Positions 31,473 through 43,769 of a stretch of 64,000 nt of DNA are shown here, piece after piece. Source of the DNA: Hymenopellis radicata (lineage: Eukaryota > Basidiomycota > Agaricomycetes > Agaricales > Physalacriaceae). Below the pieces are notes generated by a model that did not search any database, was not told the DNA's origin, and was given only the letters and a program-made list of their open reading frames with translations. Both the position numbers and the translations under genes were made by a program. Where the stretch lies: NCBI GenBank assembly GCA_015501595.1, contig JADNRX010000277.1, forward strand, positions 1 through 64,000, in the 5' to 3' direction. Numbering within the stretch: the stretch's first letter is position 1; each line of letters opens with the position of its first letter.

Positions 31473-34155
31473 TTAACTATAACGCGTCGTCGTCATCTGC
31501 CCCAGTCGCGACAGTTGATCCTCCGTGGCGCGGTAGAAGTCACCTTGGGCAATGGTGATGTGGCGGTTCACCAGGAAGCGGCGGTGCATCACATGTAATC
31601 CCGCCTAAGACCAATCAACACTATGCGTCGAAGCAAGTATTCGAAAGCGCTGCTAGCGCTGTACACGAAGTCCATTGCACGGAGATTCCAGAAGACTTCC
31701 GAGTCCGCTGGGTTGGGGTTCGGCGCCTGAACGCGGTTGTGGTCGTAACACCAATCAGCAGACCACCACTCGTAGAAGGCGCACTTCGGCTCGAGCCCTG
31801 CGGGTTCGTCTCCAGCGTCTTGAAGAAGAAGCGCGACGACTCCATGTGCGGGAACGGCGCGGGCCGTGAACCCACGGACAAAGGTGCCATTGTCAGTATG
31901 CGTCCAAAGGTCCTTTGAGGGAATTAATGATTCGTGTTAGACTTCACATTGCGAGGAACAGTTCTTACGCGTATGGCGTATTGCCTCCCGAGGCGCAGCC
32001 ATGGCGATTCGGAAAACGAGAATTGGAGGTCGGTGGATCTAGAGTGGACGTTGATCTGTGTGCGCGTGTCAGAATGTCATGGTAGCCTTATGCGGGAGCG
32101 CCTGACCATCATGATGACGGTACCGTTCTGGCTTTCGCCACTCCAATACTGTGCAGGGTATTTCGGATCGTTGGTATAGTTAGGCTAGAGTGATGGGACG
32201 TCAGTTTCAATGACAGGTATACGCAAGCGGTGGCGACATACTCTGTAGCCCCATCGAAATGGAGTAACACCAGTGCCTATGATGGGGTCTTGGTTGATGG
32301 CGATAATTTCCTTGTTCGTTAATATCTGTAAGGTGGCGTCGGAAATTTTGGTTAGCTTCAGAACACGTCAGCTGGGATAATCAAAGAAGTAGTAGAGACG
32401 AACATCTGTTCCCTACAAGAATAATGAACACGCGATATGGATGAATGAAGAGCGCCACACGTACAATGAGGAGCGGAGACTTCATCAAAGCCCAGACGGT
32501 GAAATGTGTTTTCGATTCTTCATTGGTCAATTTACCATTGCCACTGCGCCGCCGACGTCAGTTAATGAAAGGGCATCAGAGTAGTAAACGGACACTTCTA
32601 GCTGTCGCTCGATTAGAACTGAAATGAAAATCGGCGAAAAACACTCATACGATATCGAGGTCATTGTGGCCGTAAAAGTCGCTTGCCCATGCATGAAACG
32701 AATTTCTAGCAAATGATTATATGAAACACAAAGTCAGTGGAAGGGAACGGAACGTACTGATTGATTATCTTGGCGATTGAGGACCATTTGGAACCTATGA
32801 ACAGACATCGATTCTTCGGAGCCTCGGAACTACGAGCAGACACTGACTGATATCATCTGTCGTCTGTAAAGTGCATGTGAGCATGAAGGAGCCGTTGAAG
32901 AAACTCAGGCTTACCCGCCACGTATGTCCCAATCGCCGAGCCCACAACCAGGGTTCGAGCTAGAGCCAAAGTAAGACGAAGTTGGCCGATAAGGAGAGAG
33001 ACGGCTGCGTACACGCCCCCATTGACATAACGAGAAAAGCATTGGATCACGGCCTGTTGATTTAGATAGAGCTGACAATGCGTTCGCCATTCGGGAGTAT
33101 CCTACATATCATTGAGTAGGTCACGTAAGATGGTGGAATGTCGACAAACTTCCTATCATTCCCTCTCGTATAACTTCATCGTGCGGAACTACAACGCGTG
33201 TCAACACAGCTTACCACCGCGGACGTCTTAACCTTTACCTGCGCAGTTGTCAAACCTGAGACCCAGTAGATGAGCACGACACGTTTCCGTCGGAGAGCCG
33301 AAGAGGCTTACTTGAGAAGGTCGAAGTTCCAGGTATCGCGGAACAGTTTTGCATCACTGCGGTCCGTCAGTGCGTGAGAAGCGAGGACTCGGTCGGCTTA
33401 CCGATCTTCGTTCTGAAAAGAGCCAGGATAGAGCTGGCAGGTAAACCAGCCCGAGTCGCTATACTACCATAGCAGTGCCATGAACAACCACTTTGAGCAG
33501 TTTGGCAGGTTAGTACTTACTATACCGGCTTTTCTGCATGACGAGCGTTAGAGTTTGGAGGGAACCAGAACTGGTGGACGCACAGTCCGAGGTCGTGAAG
33601 TCTGTCTGTCAGGTTGCGCATACCCGACGGGAACCGAGTAGAGCCTATAAAAAAAGTTCCATATGGTATCTACCGGTTAGAGATTAAGAACACGCACTTT
33701 CGACGATGTCTCCTGCACTGTTCCGTTCCTTCTCGGAGTAGCAATCGTCAATGTTCATGTATTCATATCCAGCGTCCTGTGAAGCGGTGAGGAAATTGGA
33801 ATCCTTTACAGGTCCATAATACGTACAGCAAGTCCCAGTGACACGATCAGCTTCGCAGTGTTGAGGATGAGGCTTTCGTCAATGTGGCACTTGAAGCAGT
33901 TTCAGAAGGTGTTTTTGCGGGCAAAAAAGCAAACCGACGAACATAGTAGGCATTCCATGCTGAAAACGAGCAACATTAGCTTGATGTCAGGTATTAACGA
34001 GATTGAACGCGCACTGTTGAAGCCCATAACTACGAGAGCGAATTAGCGTTTCAGTAAGATCGAAGCGGAAACGTACAGGGCAATCGACCGACTCCATTGT
34101 CAAGCGCGAGAACTGGAGAAAGCAGCAATGATATGGTCAAAAGTAAACGCATCAT
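31473..34155 (-). CDS. GH27 alpha-galactosidase, secreted
   Basis: This removes terminal alpha-galactose from oligosaccharides and galactomannans. A signal peptide (MMRLLLTISLLLSPVLA) is followed by the family N-terminus LDNGVGRLPVMGFNTWNAYY, split by short introns. Further landmarks are DAGYEYMNIDDC, SDSGWFTCQLYPGSFQ, and LLKFDNC, which carries the nucleophile Asp and is split by an intron at about 33247-33309. Then come LFSLCQWGR, DLWTHTDNGTFVRGF, PAHGVVALLLQDAGDEP and a C-terminal extension ending RYS. At least eight introns of ~50 bases are visible. I did not resolve every exon, so intactness is likely but unproven. It is flanked by unrelated genes in the centre of the inverted repeat. 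Confidence 0.78.
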
Positions 34156-35436
34156 GGCCTCCGAAAAATGTTCCGTTGGCAATTCCAAATCCCAGGGCAG
34201 TTTGATCCCGCCTTGTGATGCCTATCAAAAACTAAAATAAGCGCAGTCGCCGTCATCAAGACAGTAGACTGTATAATTGGCAGTGTATATGCCGCCCATT
34301 AAAGGACCGATATGTAAGATAGGGACGCGTAGTGAGCAAGGCGATAATGCGCGTCCTGGAAAGAAATAAACAGGCGTCGACCGTGGGAACAAAACTTCAC
34401 GTGCTTTGATCCCCCGATCTGGAAGCACATGTTCTTTTCCTCCTTCCACGACAGGACGACGCGTCTAGGGGCAAAATTGCGCGTCGAATTCCCTTCAAAA
34501 GATGCGAAGTCGGCGGGGCAGCTCAGAATATCGTTTCCGGTTCACTCTGTCGTCGTCTCGTCATCCATCTCCTCCCAAACGCCAGCGACAAGATGCAAAT
34601 GCTACCACGGCCCCAGAACGTCCGCTGATATTTATCGGGCAACTGGCCTATTACCCAGGAGTATCTCCCAGCAGGCCATCACTTTGGTTAGCCTCCCCGC
34701 ATATGGCTATCCATGGTCTCCACTCGCATCGTCTCGCATGCGGTGTCCCCTCGTGACCCAAATGTAGCTCAGTTTGCGCAGTGCATACATTGTCATTCAG
34801 ACCAATTCGTGTGTTTGTTCTGTGCTGTCATTTCAAGCGCATATACTTACCTGCAAAGTATAGGAGGTTGTGCATTCAAAGAGCCCTCTCTCTAACCTCA
34901 CTCTGATGTGCTCGACTTCGGGTTTCAACTCGCGTCCCGCCATATGCATATAGTCAACATTTCTTGGCCCTTTTCTCTTGACCAAGCATCGAAGCAACTG
35001 TTCTGCCGTCTTAGCTGATATCATGTAGTCTAAGTATATCGTTGTTCTTCTACGCGTCAACTTCCCTGCATGTTGCCTAATAGACCGAAACCAGGACATA
35101 GGGCAACATTGCAGGCAGATCACTGTCGAGCTCCACATTGCCGGCATTGGATTGTATGGGCACTCATGGACCCATTCTGTACGGATCTTCCAACCTTCCG
35201 AGTCTGATGGATATCGTCGGCGAGCCTCTAGTAATCTCGCATTACTAGCTCGCATGTGGCTGCTCGAGGTAATGTGAGCCATACTACTGCTGATATCTTG
35301 CAACAGTTTGCCTGCTACTTTGCCGTAGGCAGTGACGCGCCCGTGACAGGCACATGATTTATGTCACGTTTTTTCCATCGAGATCGATTCTCGAAGATGA
35401 ATCAGTTTCGTCCGCGCGATGCCGAAAGCGTAATAT
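34156..35436. other. divergent intergenic region between GH27 and serine-rich gene
   Basis: A minus-strand 156-codon open frame at 34833-35303 has no recognisable domain and is not convincing as a gene. Otherwise nothing is supported. Confidence 0.3.
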
Positions 35437-36268
35437 GCGCGTCACAAATGTGACTGAAACTCTATCCCACCTGCTTTTCATTGCTCGCCGCCTTCGCAGC
35501 AAAGCACCACCAATGCCAGCCGCAGCGAGCTCGGATGCAGCCGACGGTGCTAAGGATGGCAATCCAGACGCCACCAGCGATCAGGACCATGTCGTCACAG
35601 GTTCGCCATCTCTCTAAGAGTGGAGCTTGGACGTCATTGACCACGCTGTAGGTGATCATAAACAATCGAGTAACGAGGTACACCTTCTCGTCCCTTCTCC
35701 CACTCCTTTTTATTCTTCGTTCGTTGCAGGGCACTTTCCCAAAACCCACCAGCATCCCAGTTTCCCCAATGCACGTCGACTTAACTGATCTGAAGCTGCA
35801 CTCACCATCGGAAATCATCGGCACACCCTTTGATGTGGATCCCCGCTTCGAGTATCCATTCCCGGAACCCTCGTCCTCGGGCTCTGATCAGCTTCCGACG
35901 TTACCCAGTCTCACGACGTCGCTTTCCGCGTCGTCTATATCATCCGCGTCTTCGTCGGCCAGTTCCGCACCGCTGAACCCCTCCTTCCCCCTGTATCTGT
36001 GTATGGGGCTTCCTACCTCCAACCTACAGTTCTGCCTATCCTATCTCCCACCCGTACGAAAGTGCGCATCGACACTGATAGTGTGCCGGTCCCGCCCAGT
36101 GTTGCGGAGAAGCGTAGACGTCGCAGTCTTGGTTTAGCTCGGAAAGTTAGCGATGGGGATGAGGCCAGTGGTATGCCACCGCGACCTCCATCGGACAACG
36201 TTGACCCGAATCAGATGGCTCGTCGGCAGCAACTGGCAGAGACAGGAACGCCGCACGCTAATTTGTGA
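35437..36268 (+). CDS. serine-rich protein of unknown function
   Basis: The exon chain is 35437-35598 (start could be 35513), 35650-35676, 35731 to about 35992 and about 36030-36268. GT-AG introns are evident at 35599 and 35677, and a short third one is less sure. The middle reads VDLTDLKLHSPSEIIGTPFD then a Ser-rich stretch. The C-terminal exon has a basic KRRRRSLG cluster and ends GTPHANL. No domain is recognised. It may be a regulatory or disordered protein. Confidence 0.45.
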
Positions 36269-37052
36269 GCTGAATTATTCGAGTTGGTTCCCCGTTTAAT
36301 CATTGGCAGTTCACGAACACCATGAATATCGCTCTTTTCTTGTTTTTCGCGTTGTATGTTCTGTGGGATAATTGGAATTTGCACGTTTAAAGTTAAACGT
36401 TAGGCCCACGACGCGCCTGCGGCCTGACTGTTCTGCTGTTATTCAACGTGTAGGTCGCCTTGTCTTGGCAATAGGATAATATGAGCTTATCATTCCTCCC
36501 AGGTCATTGTTGTGTCTAAACTTGCTAGCTAAATCCTGAAAAAAAAATGTGTCCAATGTATGTGCTTTCCTTTTCTGTATTACCCTCTAACATTTATATC
36601 AGGCTCTCACTTGCTGGTCAAGGCTTTCCTGCTATCAAATCATTGCTGTCGTTCTATTTGTTGGACAATACACGCCCCCTCATGACACACACGTTGTAGA
36701 ATGTACAGTACATCCAGAGTGTAATCTGAATGATCCTTGTTTGCTTGCACGAACTCGGATTGGTAGAATTGTTCGAATTGTTCGAAGGACTGTACATACT
36801 CAGTGGTACCCTCGCTCTGACTCGCGGACTCGGACTATTTTCAAGCGATGCCCCTTGAAATCTACTCATGTTGAGGCACTTTGCGCCACGTATTTGGCTG
36901 TCAACCATTACGTATCTTCGGGTTTCTACCCCCAGGATGCATGACTCAATCTCGATCATGCTTTCAAGCGATCCCATTCACTGTGTACCGTAGCGTAGGC
37001 AAGCTAATATGTTCTATATACAGGTCATTGTTTCGTCATTAACTTTCATTAA
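36269..37052. other. convergent intergenic region before right MFS gene
   Basis: I see no gene. The sequence is AT-rich around 36480-36700. Confidence 0.4.
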
Positions 37053-38777
37053 CTAATCGTCTTCTTCCCAAACCTCTTCGGGTATTTGAATCGCCAAGTA
37101 CAGAGCCAACACTGACAGAGTAAAGAAGAGAGCATATACTCCGTACCCGCCCAGGATATTATTCTCGACGGAAACAGAAAACATGGAAGTGGCGAAGGCG
37201 GGTCCGATGGCTCTTGATATGGAGACTACGGTTTGGGAAAGGCCGTTGGTCGCGCCGAGGGAGGCCTTGTTTGGGGCGGACGCTGTAAGGTACATGAAGA
37301 TCGCACCTAGAGAAGCGTGAGTCCGCGTGCAGATGTAAGAGGTACCACACGAACCGAAAGACATGTCCATAAAGACCAGAGAAATTATTATCAGTGCGAT
37401 TCCCACCCAGGCCAACCACGTTCCCGCACACAGACTGATAAGGGGGAAGAGCGCAAAGACCATAGGATAAAGCATCATGCCGTTCAGGAATACCCTGCGC
37501 TCGCCAAGGAATCGTATGGTTTTGGCGAAGAAGAAGAACTGGAATATACCGCACACCGCGCCGTAGGTGCCCATGATATAGCCTATAGTGGAGGGTGGCA
37601 TGCCGAGACCACCTATCTCGCGAGGCATCGCGCAGAACAAGGGAAATAGCGCTGCGAAGGAGATGTTGAGGAATGCATCAGCGACGTAGTTCGATATGGA
37701 TAGGATAACCGGGTAGACGAAGAGTGCTCGAAGAGGGACGGGTTCGGAGTGTTTATAGGATACCAAAGTTTCTATGCTGTCATCCGATACAGAGCGTATG
37801 TACTTCTGTCGTCGCGGGGAGGACTAGTACCGAGTGAGACAGGGTATGAAATGAATAATTGTACGCACCTCTTTGAAGACGCAGAGTGTTAAGAGGAAAC
37901 CTGCGAAGGCGCATATGCCGGATATTAAGCAAGGCAGGAAGTACGGATATTCAACCCAGAACCAGTTGTCGAAGACACCGGGGAATCGTTCATGCGGGCG
38001 AGCAAACGTGCCGCCGATTACAGGCCTAGCGAGTGGCGTCGGTGGTGTGCTTCGAGAGCAAAATGAATGCAACGTACCCTATCGCGGCTCCACATGACCA
38101 GATCGCAGGGATTAAGCCCATACCTTCCGCTCGATTGGAGGAATCCGTCAAGTCGCCCATGACACTCTTCATCACGCCTTTCCAGGCAAACATTAGTCGA
38201 TTAGATGGATAAGATTAAGCGCACAACGTACCAACGTTGCCGTTTAACAAACCAGTCAGACAACGGCTTAATACCAATGCCCAGAACGTGCGCGAGAGGC
38301 CAAAGCAGAACATCGACAGCATCGTTCCGAAAAGGCCGATGAGGAGGACAGGTTTGCGTCCCATGGAATCTGAGAGTCGACTCCATTGTAACACCGTTAT
38401 CGCTTCGGTGGCAAAGAAGAGGGATTCCTGTAGCAATCATGAGGACACGTTATCGATGGCAACGAGATCAAACACGTACTATCAACCCCGCGTAATACCC
38501 GACGCGTTTTTCATCACCTCCAGTAATGTCCAGCTCGCTGATAAGCTATCGACCACAGGCGTCAGTAGAAGGATGAGAAAAGCAAGGTGCTCCATACCTG
38601 GTTGATGTATGGATAGATGCTTTGTCCCGTTATCGGCTCGACAACTTGTAGAAGGAGTACAACCCAGATCTGCACGAGAGGGAGCGGCGTTGGAGTCCGT
38701 TTCCGGCGCTTAGAACGCCTCTCGGAGGTCGGGGTGAGAAGTCCAGTACACTCATTGGGCTCATCCACGGGTGCCAT
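37053..38777 (-). CDS. MFS transporter (DHA1 type), right paralogue
   Basis: This has the same exon plan and landmarks as the left paralogue: PLVQIWVVLLLQVVEPITGQ, GGDEKRVGYYAGLI, WSRLSDSMGRKPVLLIGL (motif A), GDLTDSSNRAEGM, PVIGGTFARPHERFPG. FPLFCAMPREIGGLGMPPS and ASLGATNGLSQTVVSI follow, and it ends EEVWEEDD. I found no frame break. By eye the two transporters agree at roughly three quarters of residues, clearly less than the outer repeat arms, and they face opposite directions. A role in efflux of small molecules or toxins is inferred from the family only. Confidence 0.78.
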
Positions 38778-39864
38778 GCCAGAGGGAGTGGGCAGCTAAA
38801 CCTAGGGTACATGGCGACTGAGAAGGTGCTTTATAATGAAGACACGGGAATCTGCAGATCGATTGTCGAGCGCTCGATAATCGCAGTCTCGTGGACACCA
38901 GTAAAAAACTTCTCAATTGATCCTTGTCGAGTTGACACTTCTCCGTATTCTGCAGACGTGGTTCCATCTGAAGCAGTTCATTTAACGTCGCCGGCCATTA
39001 ATTTCGGAAATGAGCCCTGAACAAGACATGAGCTCGCATATGCCTTTGGGAAATTGGCGGTGCTCTTACCGTCGCACTAGCATTAGACGTAGAATGCCAA
39101 AGGTCTAAATCAAGTCTGTTGTCCTAGAAGCTTGATCTTCGATAAATGGGTCCGAGTTCACGAAGCCTGTACAAACGCTAGATCCGTCCAGGTTAGATGA
39201 TACGCGTCGGGTTTGCGGGCTGAAGGTTCCAGATCCTTCTAACCGCCTAAATTACGTTCTGATGAAAGTGTGAGTGAGAGCGTGAGTTTTCGCTGCGGAG
39301 GGTTTCAGTCGCGAGTAAAAGACCCGTCGCAAATTTACGTGTCTCGGATTCCTGTCTGGCCAGGGGAGTATGGGAAAAGGATCATAAGGCTACGAGGGAC
39401 AAGAAATGAGCGTGCAAGTCGTGGTGCATGTGACGGTTTATATGAATGCTGCTTCAAGGGCGCTGGCACTAATTATGTGCGCACGGGATCCGAAGGGGAG
39501 TCCTGAGGATTTGGCGAGATTTGGCGCAGGACCCTGTCAGTGTAAGAAACGCGCTAAAGTTGAACGTTGAGATCCGAGAGACCTTGCGGTAGCTTTAGCA
39601 GGAAGAATCGAAGGTAGTTGTCGTCCCAAGTCACGATGGTATGGTGCATCAAGGTCAGATGAAGGGTACAACTCTCCGCCTATGGGGGCGTCTACCCCAT
39701 CCACGTCCTTCGATTTTGTCGTCAAAACGGGTTGGAATAAGTAACAATCAAAAAGGAGAACGTTGTTGGCCTTTGTTGATCACTTGACCGGAAAACACCG
39801 GCCCGGACTTTCCATCTCTCTTCTTTTGTACCAGCCTTTTTACCCGACTAAAAGCTCTCGACAG
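38778..39864. other. intergenic region between right MFS and F-box-like gene
   Basis: Two divergent promoters must lie here. I see no gene; the short frames at 39270-39725 have no recognisable content. Confidence 0.35.
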
Positions 39865-40869
39865 ATGGATCAAATACCCCCAGAACTACTTGAGAAAATT
39901 CTCAATACGGTCTGGCACGACGAACTTGTGGCGTGGGAGCGAATCGACTTCATGAAGTCCTGTCCCCTTGTCAGTCGCGAATGGCGCGCCATCTACAACA
40001 TAATCGCGTCTAGAGATGTCTACATTCCTAGCATGCAATATCTTTTCTACCTTCTTCACGTCGTCGCCACAGGACGCTCGCATATATACTTCCCCAAGGA
40101 CTTTGCCTCAAAGACGCGCCGTATAATCGTCCAAACTGTCCAGTTGTATGGCGATCATCAGTGGCGTCGTACCGAGGAGCAACTGGTTGATCATTTAGCG
40201 GTAGCTCTCACGTACTCAACGCTCCTCAGACAGCTCTACCATTCATCCTTCGTTGGCGCGCACATCTGCTTTCCCGCCGCCACCCATTTCGTCTTCGAGA
40301 CGATCAGCACCTTCCCTCATGAGCAGCCCTACACGCGACTTAGTGTCCGTCTAGATAAAGGTGCTACTGCCGCGATTGAATGGCGGGTTCAGACAGACAG
40401 CAGAATCCTACCGCCGGACGAGTGGAGCGACGAGTACCGACGCGAGCAGACCCGGATTTCTGTCGACGCGCTTGACAGTTGTCTATGCGTAACAGATGAA
40501 GGGCGTCTACCCAGCGAGGACGTCGTGTGTGCCTCACCGAGATACGATGAACATGGTGGCACCCTTGCTTTCAATTTCGATTGGGAGCCAGAGCCGTTCC
40601 CGGAGCTGATTGGCGAGGATCTGGATGTATACTTTAGAAGGGCTGCCGTTGGATACTATTCAATTTGTGGGTCTGATTTTATTCGCTGTCCGAATCGTAC
40701 TGATGACATCCAGTTCTTGCCGCCGAGTGGTTCAAAGAGCTGTGCTCGGCGCGTTTGCCAGGGATGCCATTGTCACTCTGGCTGCGCAGACCCTTCTTCC
40801 GGAAGTACGAAATTGAACCATTCTTCGGCCGACGTTGGTTCCGTGAAGTACCGCGTGCTGTGTTCGTGA
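39865..40869 (+). CDS. F-box-like protein, C-terminus uncertain
   Basis: The ATG at 39865 gives MDQIPPELLEKILNTVWHDE, a typical F-box beginning. SCPLVSREWRAIYN and an uncharacterised C-terminal part follow, with no clear introns. The continuous frame ends at 40869, but after about 40640 its residue composition changes (Cys/His/Ser-rich). The alternative frame (LPLDTIQFVGLILFAV, then AFARDAIVTLAAQTLLPEV, ending 40816) looks more protein-like, so a one-base indel near 40640 is possible. Expected role: substrate adaptor for an SCF ubiquitin ligase. Confidence 0.55.
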   Translation: MDQIPPELLEKILNTVWHDELVAWERIDFMKSCPLVSREWRAIYNIIASRDVYIPSMQYLFYLLHVVATGRSHIYFPKDFASKTRRIIVQTVQLYGDHQWRRTEEQLVDHLAVALTYSTLLRQLYHSSFVGAHICFPAATHFVFETISTFPHEQPYTRLSVRLDKGATAAIEWRVQTDSRILPPDEWSDEYRREQTRISVDALDSCLCVTDEGRLPSEDVVCASPRYDEHGGTLAFNFDWEPEPFPELIGEDLDVYFRRAAVGYYSICGSDFIRCPNRTDDIQFLPPSGSKSCARRVCQGCHCHSGCADPSSGSTKLNHSSADVGSVKYRVLCS

Positions 40870-41255
40870 ATTATATCATTATGCTTCAATGGCCGTGGTT
40901 CACAATTTTCTGCACGGCCCTTATCTTTTGCTTCTTTTCAAAACACTCGTTTCCTGTTTGTGTTTCGATCCTCACTTATATTATGATAAGCGTTCATTTT
41001 ATTGTCCGGTATATATTCATTTCCTTCAGCATTGGAACCAGGTTCATCCTGCGAGGGATATTCTTTGTAGTACAATATTTTGTAGCACTTGTGGCGCAGC
41101 TATTCGAGATGTAATAAGCGTAAATGCGACATATACTCATTCAACTTGTCGGTAACTCGAGGGGCCAACGAGAGTACGAAGACTTCCTCGTATTCCGTGG
41201 TACAACAGACATAATAAATAAGTAATAAGTTAATCAAGCCTACACGGAAACCAAT
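40870..41255. other. intergenic region at inner edge of right arm
   Basis: It has no supported gene. Weak similarity to the left arm runs to about 41212 and then disappears. Confidence 0.4.
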
Positions 41256-42761
41256 TCAAGCTTGAGCCTCTGTACACTGATGCCGGCCGCTGCGCGACAT
41301 CTTCGTCGCGGGAAGACCAACTTCCAGCTCCTGAATCAACTCCAACACGTCGCTAGCACACCCAAAGGAGAGGGAGAAGCCAGCTCCACCCTGGCCGTAG
41401 GAATGAACGATACGGCTCATTGACCCGTCTGATCGTGGGCGTAACTCACGCTCAACGCGGACATTGGAACCCCGGAATGGGCGGAGACCTTGCACCAAGG
41501 GTGCGTCGGGGTCGTACTCAGCGTGCTCAAGGCCAGGTACAAAGTTGTTGCAGCGTTGACGCATGCGTATGATTTCGGGGCTGTCCAGCGTGAGGTCGAG
41601 TTCGTATTTATGAGGCTGAGCCAATCCTGAAGGAATTCGAATGAACAACATAATCAAAGAAATATGCAGATGTGACTTACCACCAAGGATGAGCGTGTTG
41701 TCGTTGCGAGGGACAATGAAGACAATGTCCTCGTCTTCACCCCGAGTATCGTCATGAGTGACAGCGAGTGCCTCAGTGACTTTGGGGAACTTGCTTCCGT
41801 CGTTGACAACTCGGATGAGAGCTCCTCGAAGGGGGTAGACAGAAGAATCTCCAGCGAGTTCGAGACCGGCCAAGCCAGTAGCGTTCACGATCGCGTCAGC
41901 GCCGTACTCGGCGAGTAGCTCTTCCTCCTGGTGGAGGAGATCGCCGTTGATGCGGCGCGTCTCCATGATTGCCCCCTTGCAGACGAGCACGAATCGCAGC
42001 CAGTGCATGTAAGCGTCGGTGTCGATGACCGGTGCAAGGTGCTGGTAAGCATCGACAACACCAGCCTTTTGGTTAACTTCGTGTTCATTGACGATGTTAG
42101 AGTCACGTCGAACTCCTTTGATCTATAACAAGAATTAGGTGCGTCCTCGTCAATGAAAAGATCAATTCTTACATCGCTCTGAGAAACAATCTCTTCATAC
42201 TTGTCGAGTTGTCCCCTGTCAGGCATGTTCTCCATCTTTTGGTCGAAGAAGAAATTGGCCATGCGCATCTGGACACCGTGGTCAAGGTAGTCGCTTCGTG
42301 GCATGATCTCTTGAAGCTTGTCGAAGACGCGGTATGCAGTCATGCACCAGCGCTTCGAGTTGTAAAGAGAGATGACCTGTAATGGAATGTAAGAACACGA
42401 ACGATGTAAGGGAGAAGTCATTTACGTCGGTGTGTTTCCCACAAACAGCTGGCGGGAATTCCCACAAAGCGCCAGCAATTTGAGAAGTGATGCGGTTCTT
42501 GGGGTCAGCCCATCGTTCGGCGATGACAGTTACATCGTAACCGGCGTCTAAGAGTGCCCAAGCACTCTGAAGGGACTATTAGAATATTGGAGTCAGGAGA
42601 GACTAACAAAGACCTACAGTAAAGCCGGTGACACCACCGCCAACAACTAAAATGCGCTTCCTTGGAACATTTGGGTTCGCTTGGGGAGGCTGGCCTTGTT
42701 GCAGGACAAGCTCGTCGCCGAGGCGAGTCAAGAAGAAGTCTGGAGAGGAGGCGATAGACAT
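41256..42761 (-). CDS. D-amino-acid oxidase, right inner copy
   Basis: This is the mirror of the left inner DAAO, but open. The Trp codon that is TAG in the left copy is TGG here, and the stop after EAQA is kept. FAD motif RILVVGGGVTGFT, VYPLRGALIRV, substrate-Arg motif GLRPFRGSNVRVE and HSYGQGGAGFSLSFG are all present. The five exons match the left copy. At the exon 2 start the residue before Ala is Ser (AGT) rather than Thr. It would make H2O2 from D-amino acids. No PTS1 is seen. Confidence 0.86.
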
Positions 42762-42830
42762 TGTTGGTTAGAAGAGATGAGTCTGAGCGGCAACTGTTGG
42801 TGATAATCCAACTTCCTGAACACGTCCATG

Positions 42831-42905
42831 TTATATACCAATCCTGCGACCGCGACTCGTAAAGTGCTCGGAGAACGACCACGTCGTGTTCATCCGCGGC
42901 ACCCT
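42831..42905 (-). promoter_or_regulatory. promoter of right inner DAAO: TATA and AGGGTGCCGCGG element
   Basis: On the minus strand AGGGTGCCGCGG is at 42894-42905 and the TATA-like word at 42831-42837, 133-144 and 70-76 bases before the ATG. The spacing is identical to the left inner copy. Confidence 0.55.
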
Positions 42906-43066
42906 GACGAGCTGCAGGTCCATGTAGGGTTCAGCGCGGAGGACAGGCAGACCCCGGGTGATGTCAGATGTGAACGACCCCCTCGGATGAATCGATGAGG
43001 GCTTGTATATAAGTGTAAATCTTCAGAAGTATTTGTTCAGCAAATCGCAGGGCACGGAACTGCATG

Positions 43067-43639
43067 TTAAACATTGCGCCCAGAATTATCGCACACTGGC
43101 AGCAAAAGAGCAGTCGACTGGCATATGCATGCAACAATGCGAATTTTATTAAGTTGCCGGAGTGCGAGCTGAACTGAATCTGAGCTGATCAGATGAAAGA
43201 TCTTACCGAGGACCAGACAAGAAGTTAAGTCCGAGCAGATCAAGTCTATCAAAGGCCTTACTTCTTCAAAAACGGTAAGTTGTACGAGCTTTCGGCAAGA
43301 AAACGCCAGCGCACTTGCCAGTACCAACTGTGTCTTATTGGTCAGCGAGAACAAGATGTTAAACGTCCAATGTAAGTCCACGGCGTCGTATAAAGGAGAA
43401 GTAGGCTCCGTATGGAAAGACGGGAAAACATCATGAGAGTCGGGTAGGAACTCGAACACGGAGATACCGGCCTCTACATCCGTCGGCAATCGGTTTGACC
43501 TCTTCCCTCCATGGTCTTTAGCGGATCTGCTTCCCTGCACGTCCTCGCGCCTATTCATGCCTAGATCTCCCTCGGAAATACCTCCAGCTTCAATCTTCGT
43601 CTCCATAAGGTAATCTCCTGCTGTGGCGCGGACAAACAT
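43067..43639 (-). CDS. possible 190-residue protein, right arm only
   Basis: An uninterrupted frame lies between the divergent inner DAAO and F-box gene. It contains no motif I recognise. The equivalent left region (about 18670-19250) is interrupted by indels, so either the left copy is broken or this frame is fortuitous. Confidence 0.25.
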   Translation of the reverse strand: MFVRATAGDYLMETKIEAGGISEGDLGMNRREDVQGSRSAKDHGGKRSNRLPTDVEAGISVFEFLPDSHDVFPSFHTEPTSPLYDAVDLHWTFNILFSLTNKTQLVLASALAFSCRKLVQLTVFEEVRPLIDLICSDLTSCLVLGKIFHLISSDSVQLALRQLNKIRIVACICQSTALLLPVCDNSGRNV

Positions 43640-43769
43640 GCACTGAACAGTCCATGGGTACTACTAGCACCTATCTACCATCAACTACGAGGACTCTCCA
43701 TTAGCTTCCGTGCTCTCAGAAGCCTATAAAAGGGTGTACTTATCGTCCATCTTCCCAAAATCGCCCTTC

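Noticed and set aside
34833..35303. 156-codon minus-strand open frame as a gene
   Set aside because: No recognisable domain, no convincing start context or introns, and no mirror copy to support it.
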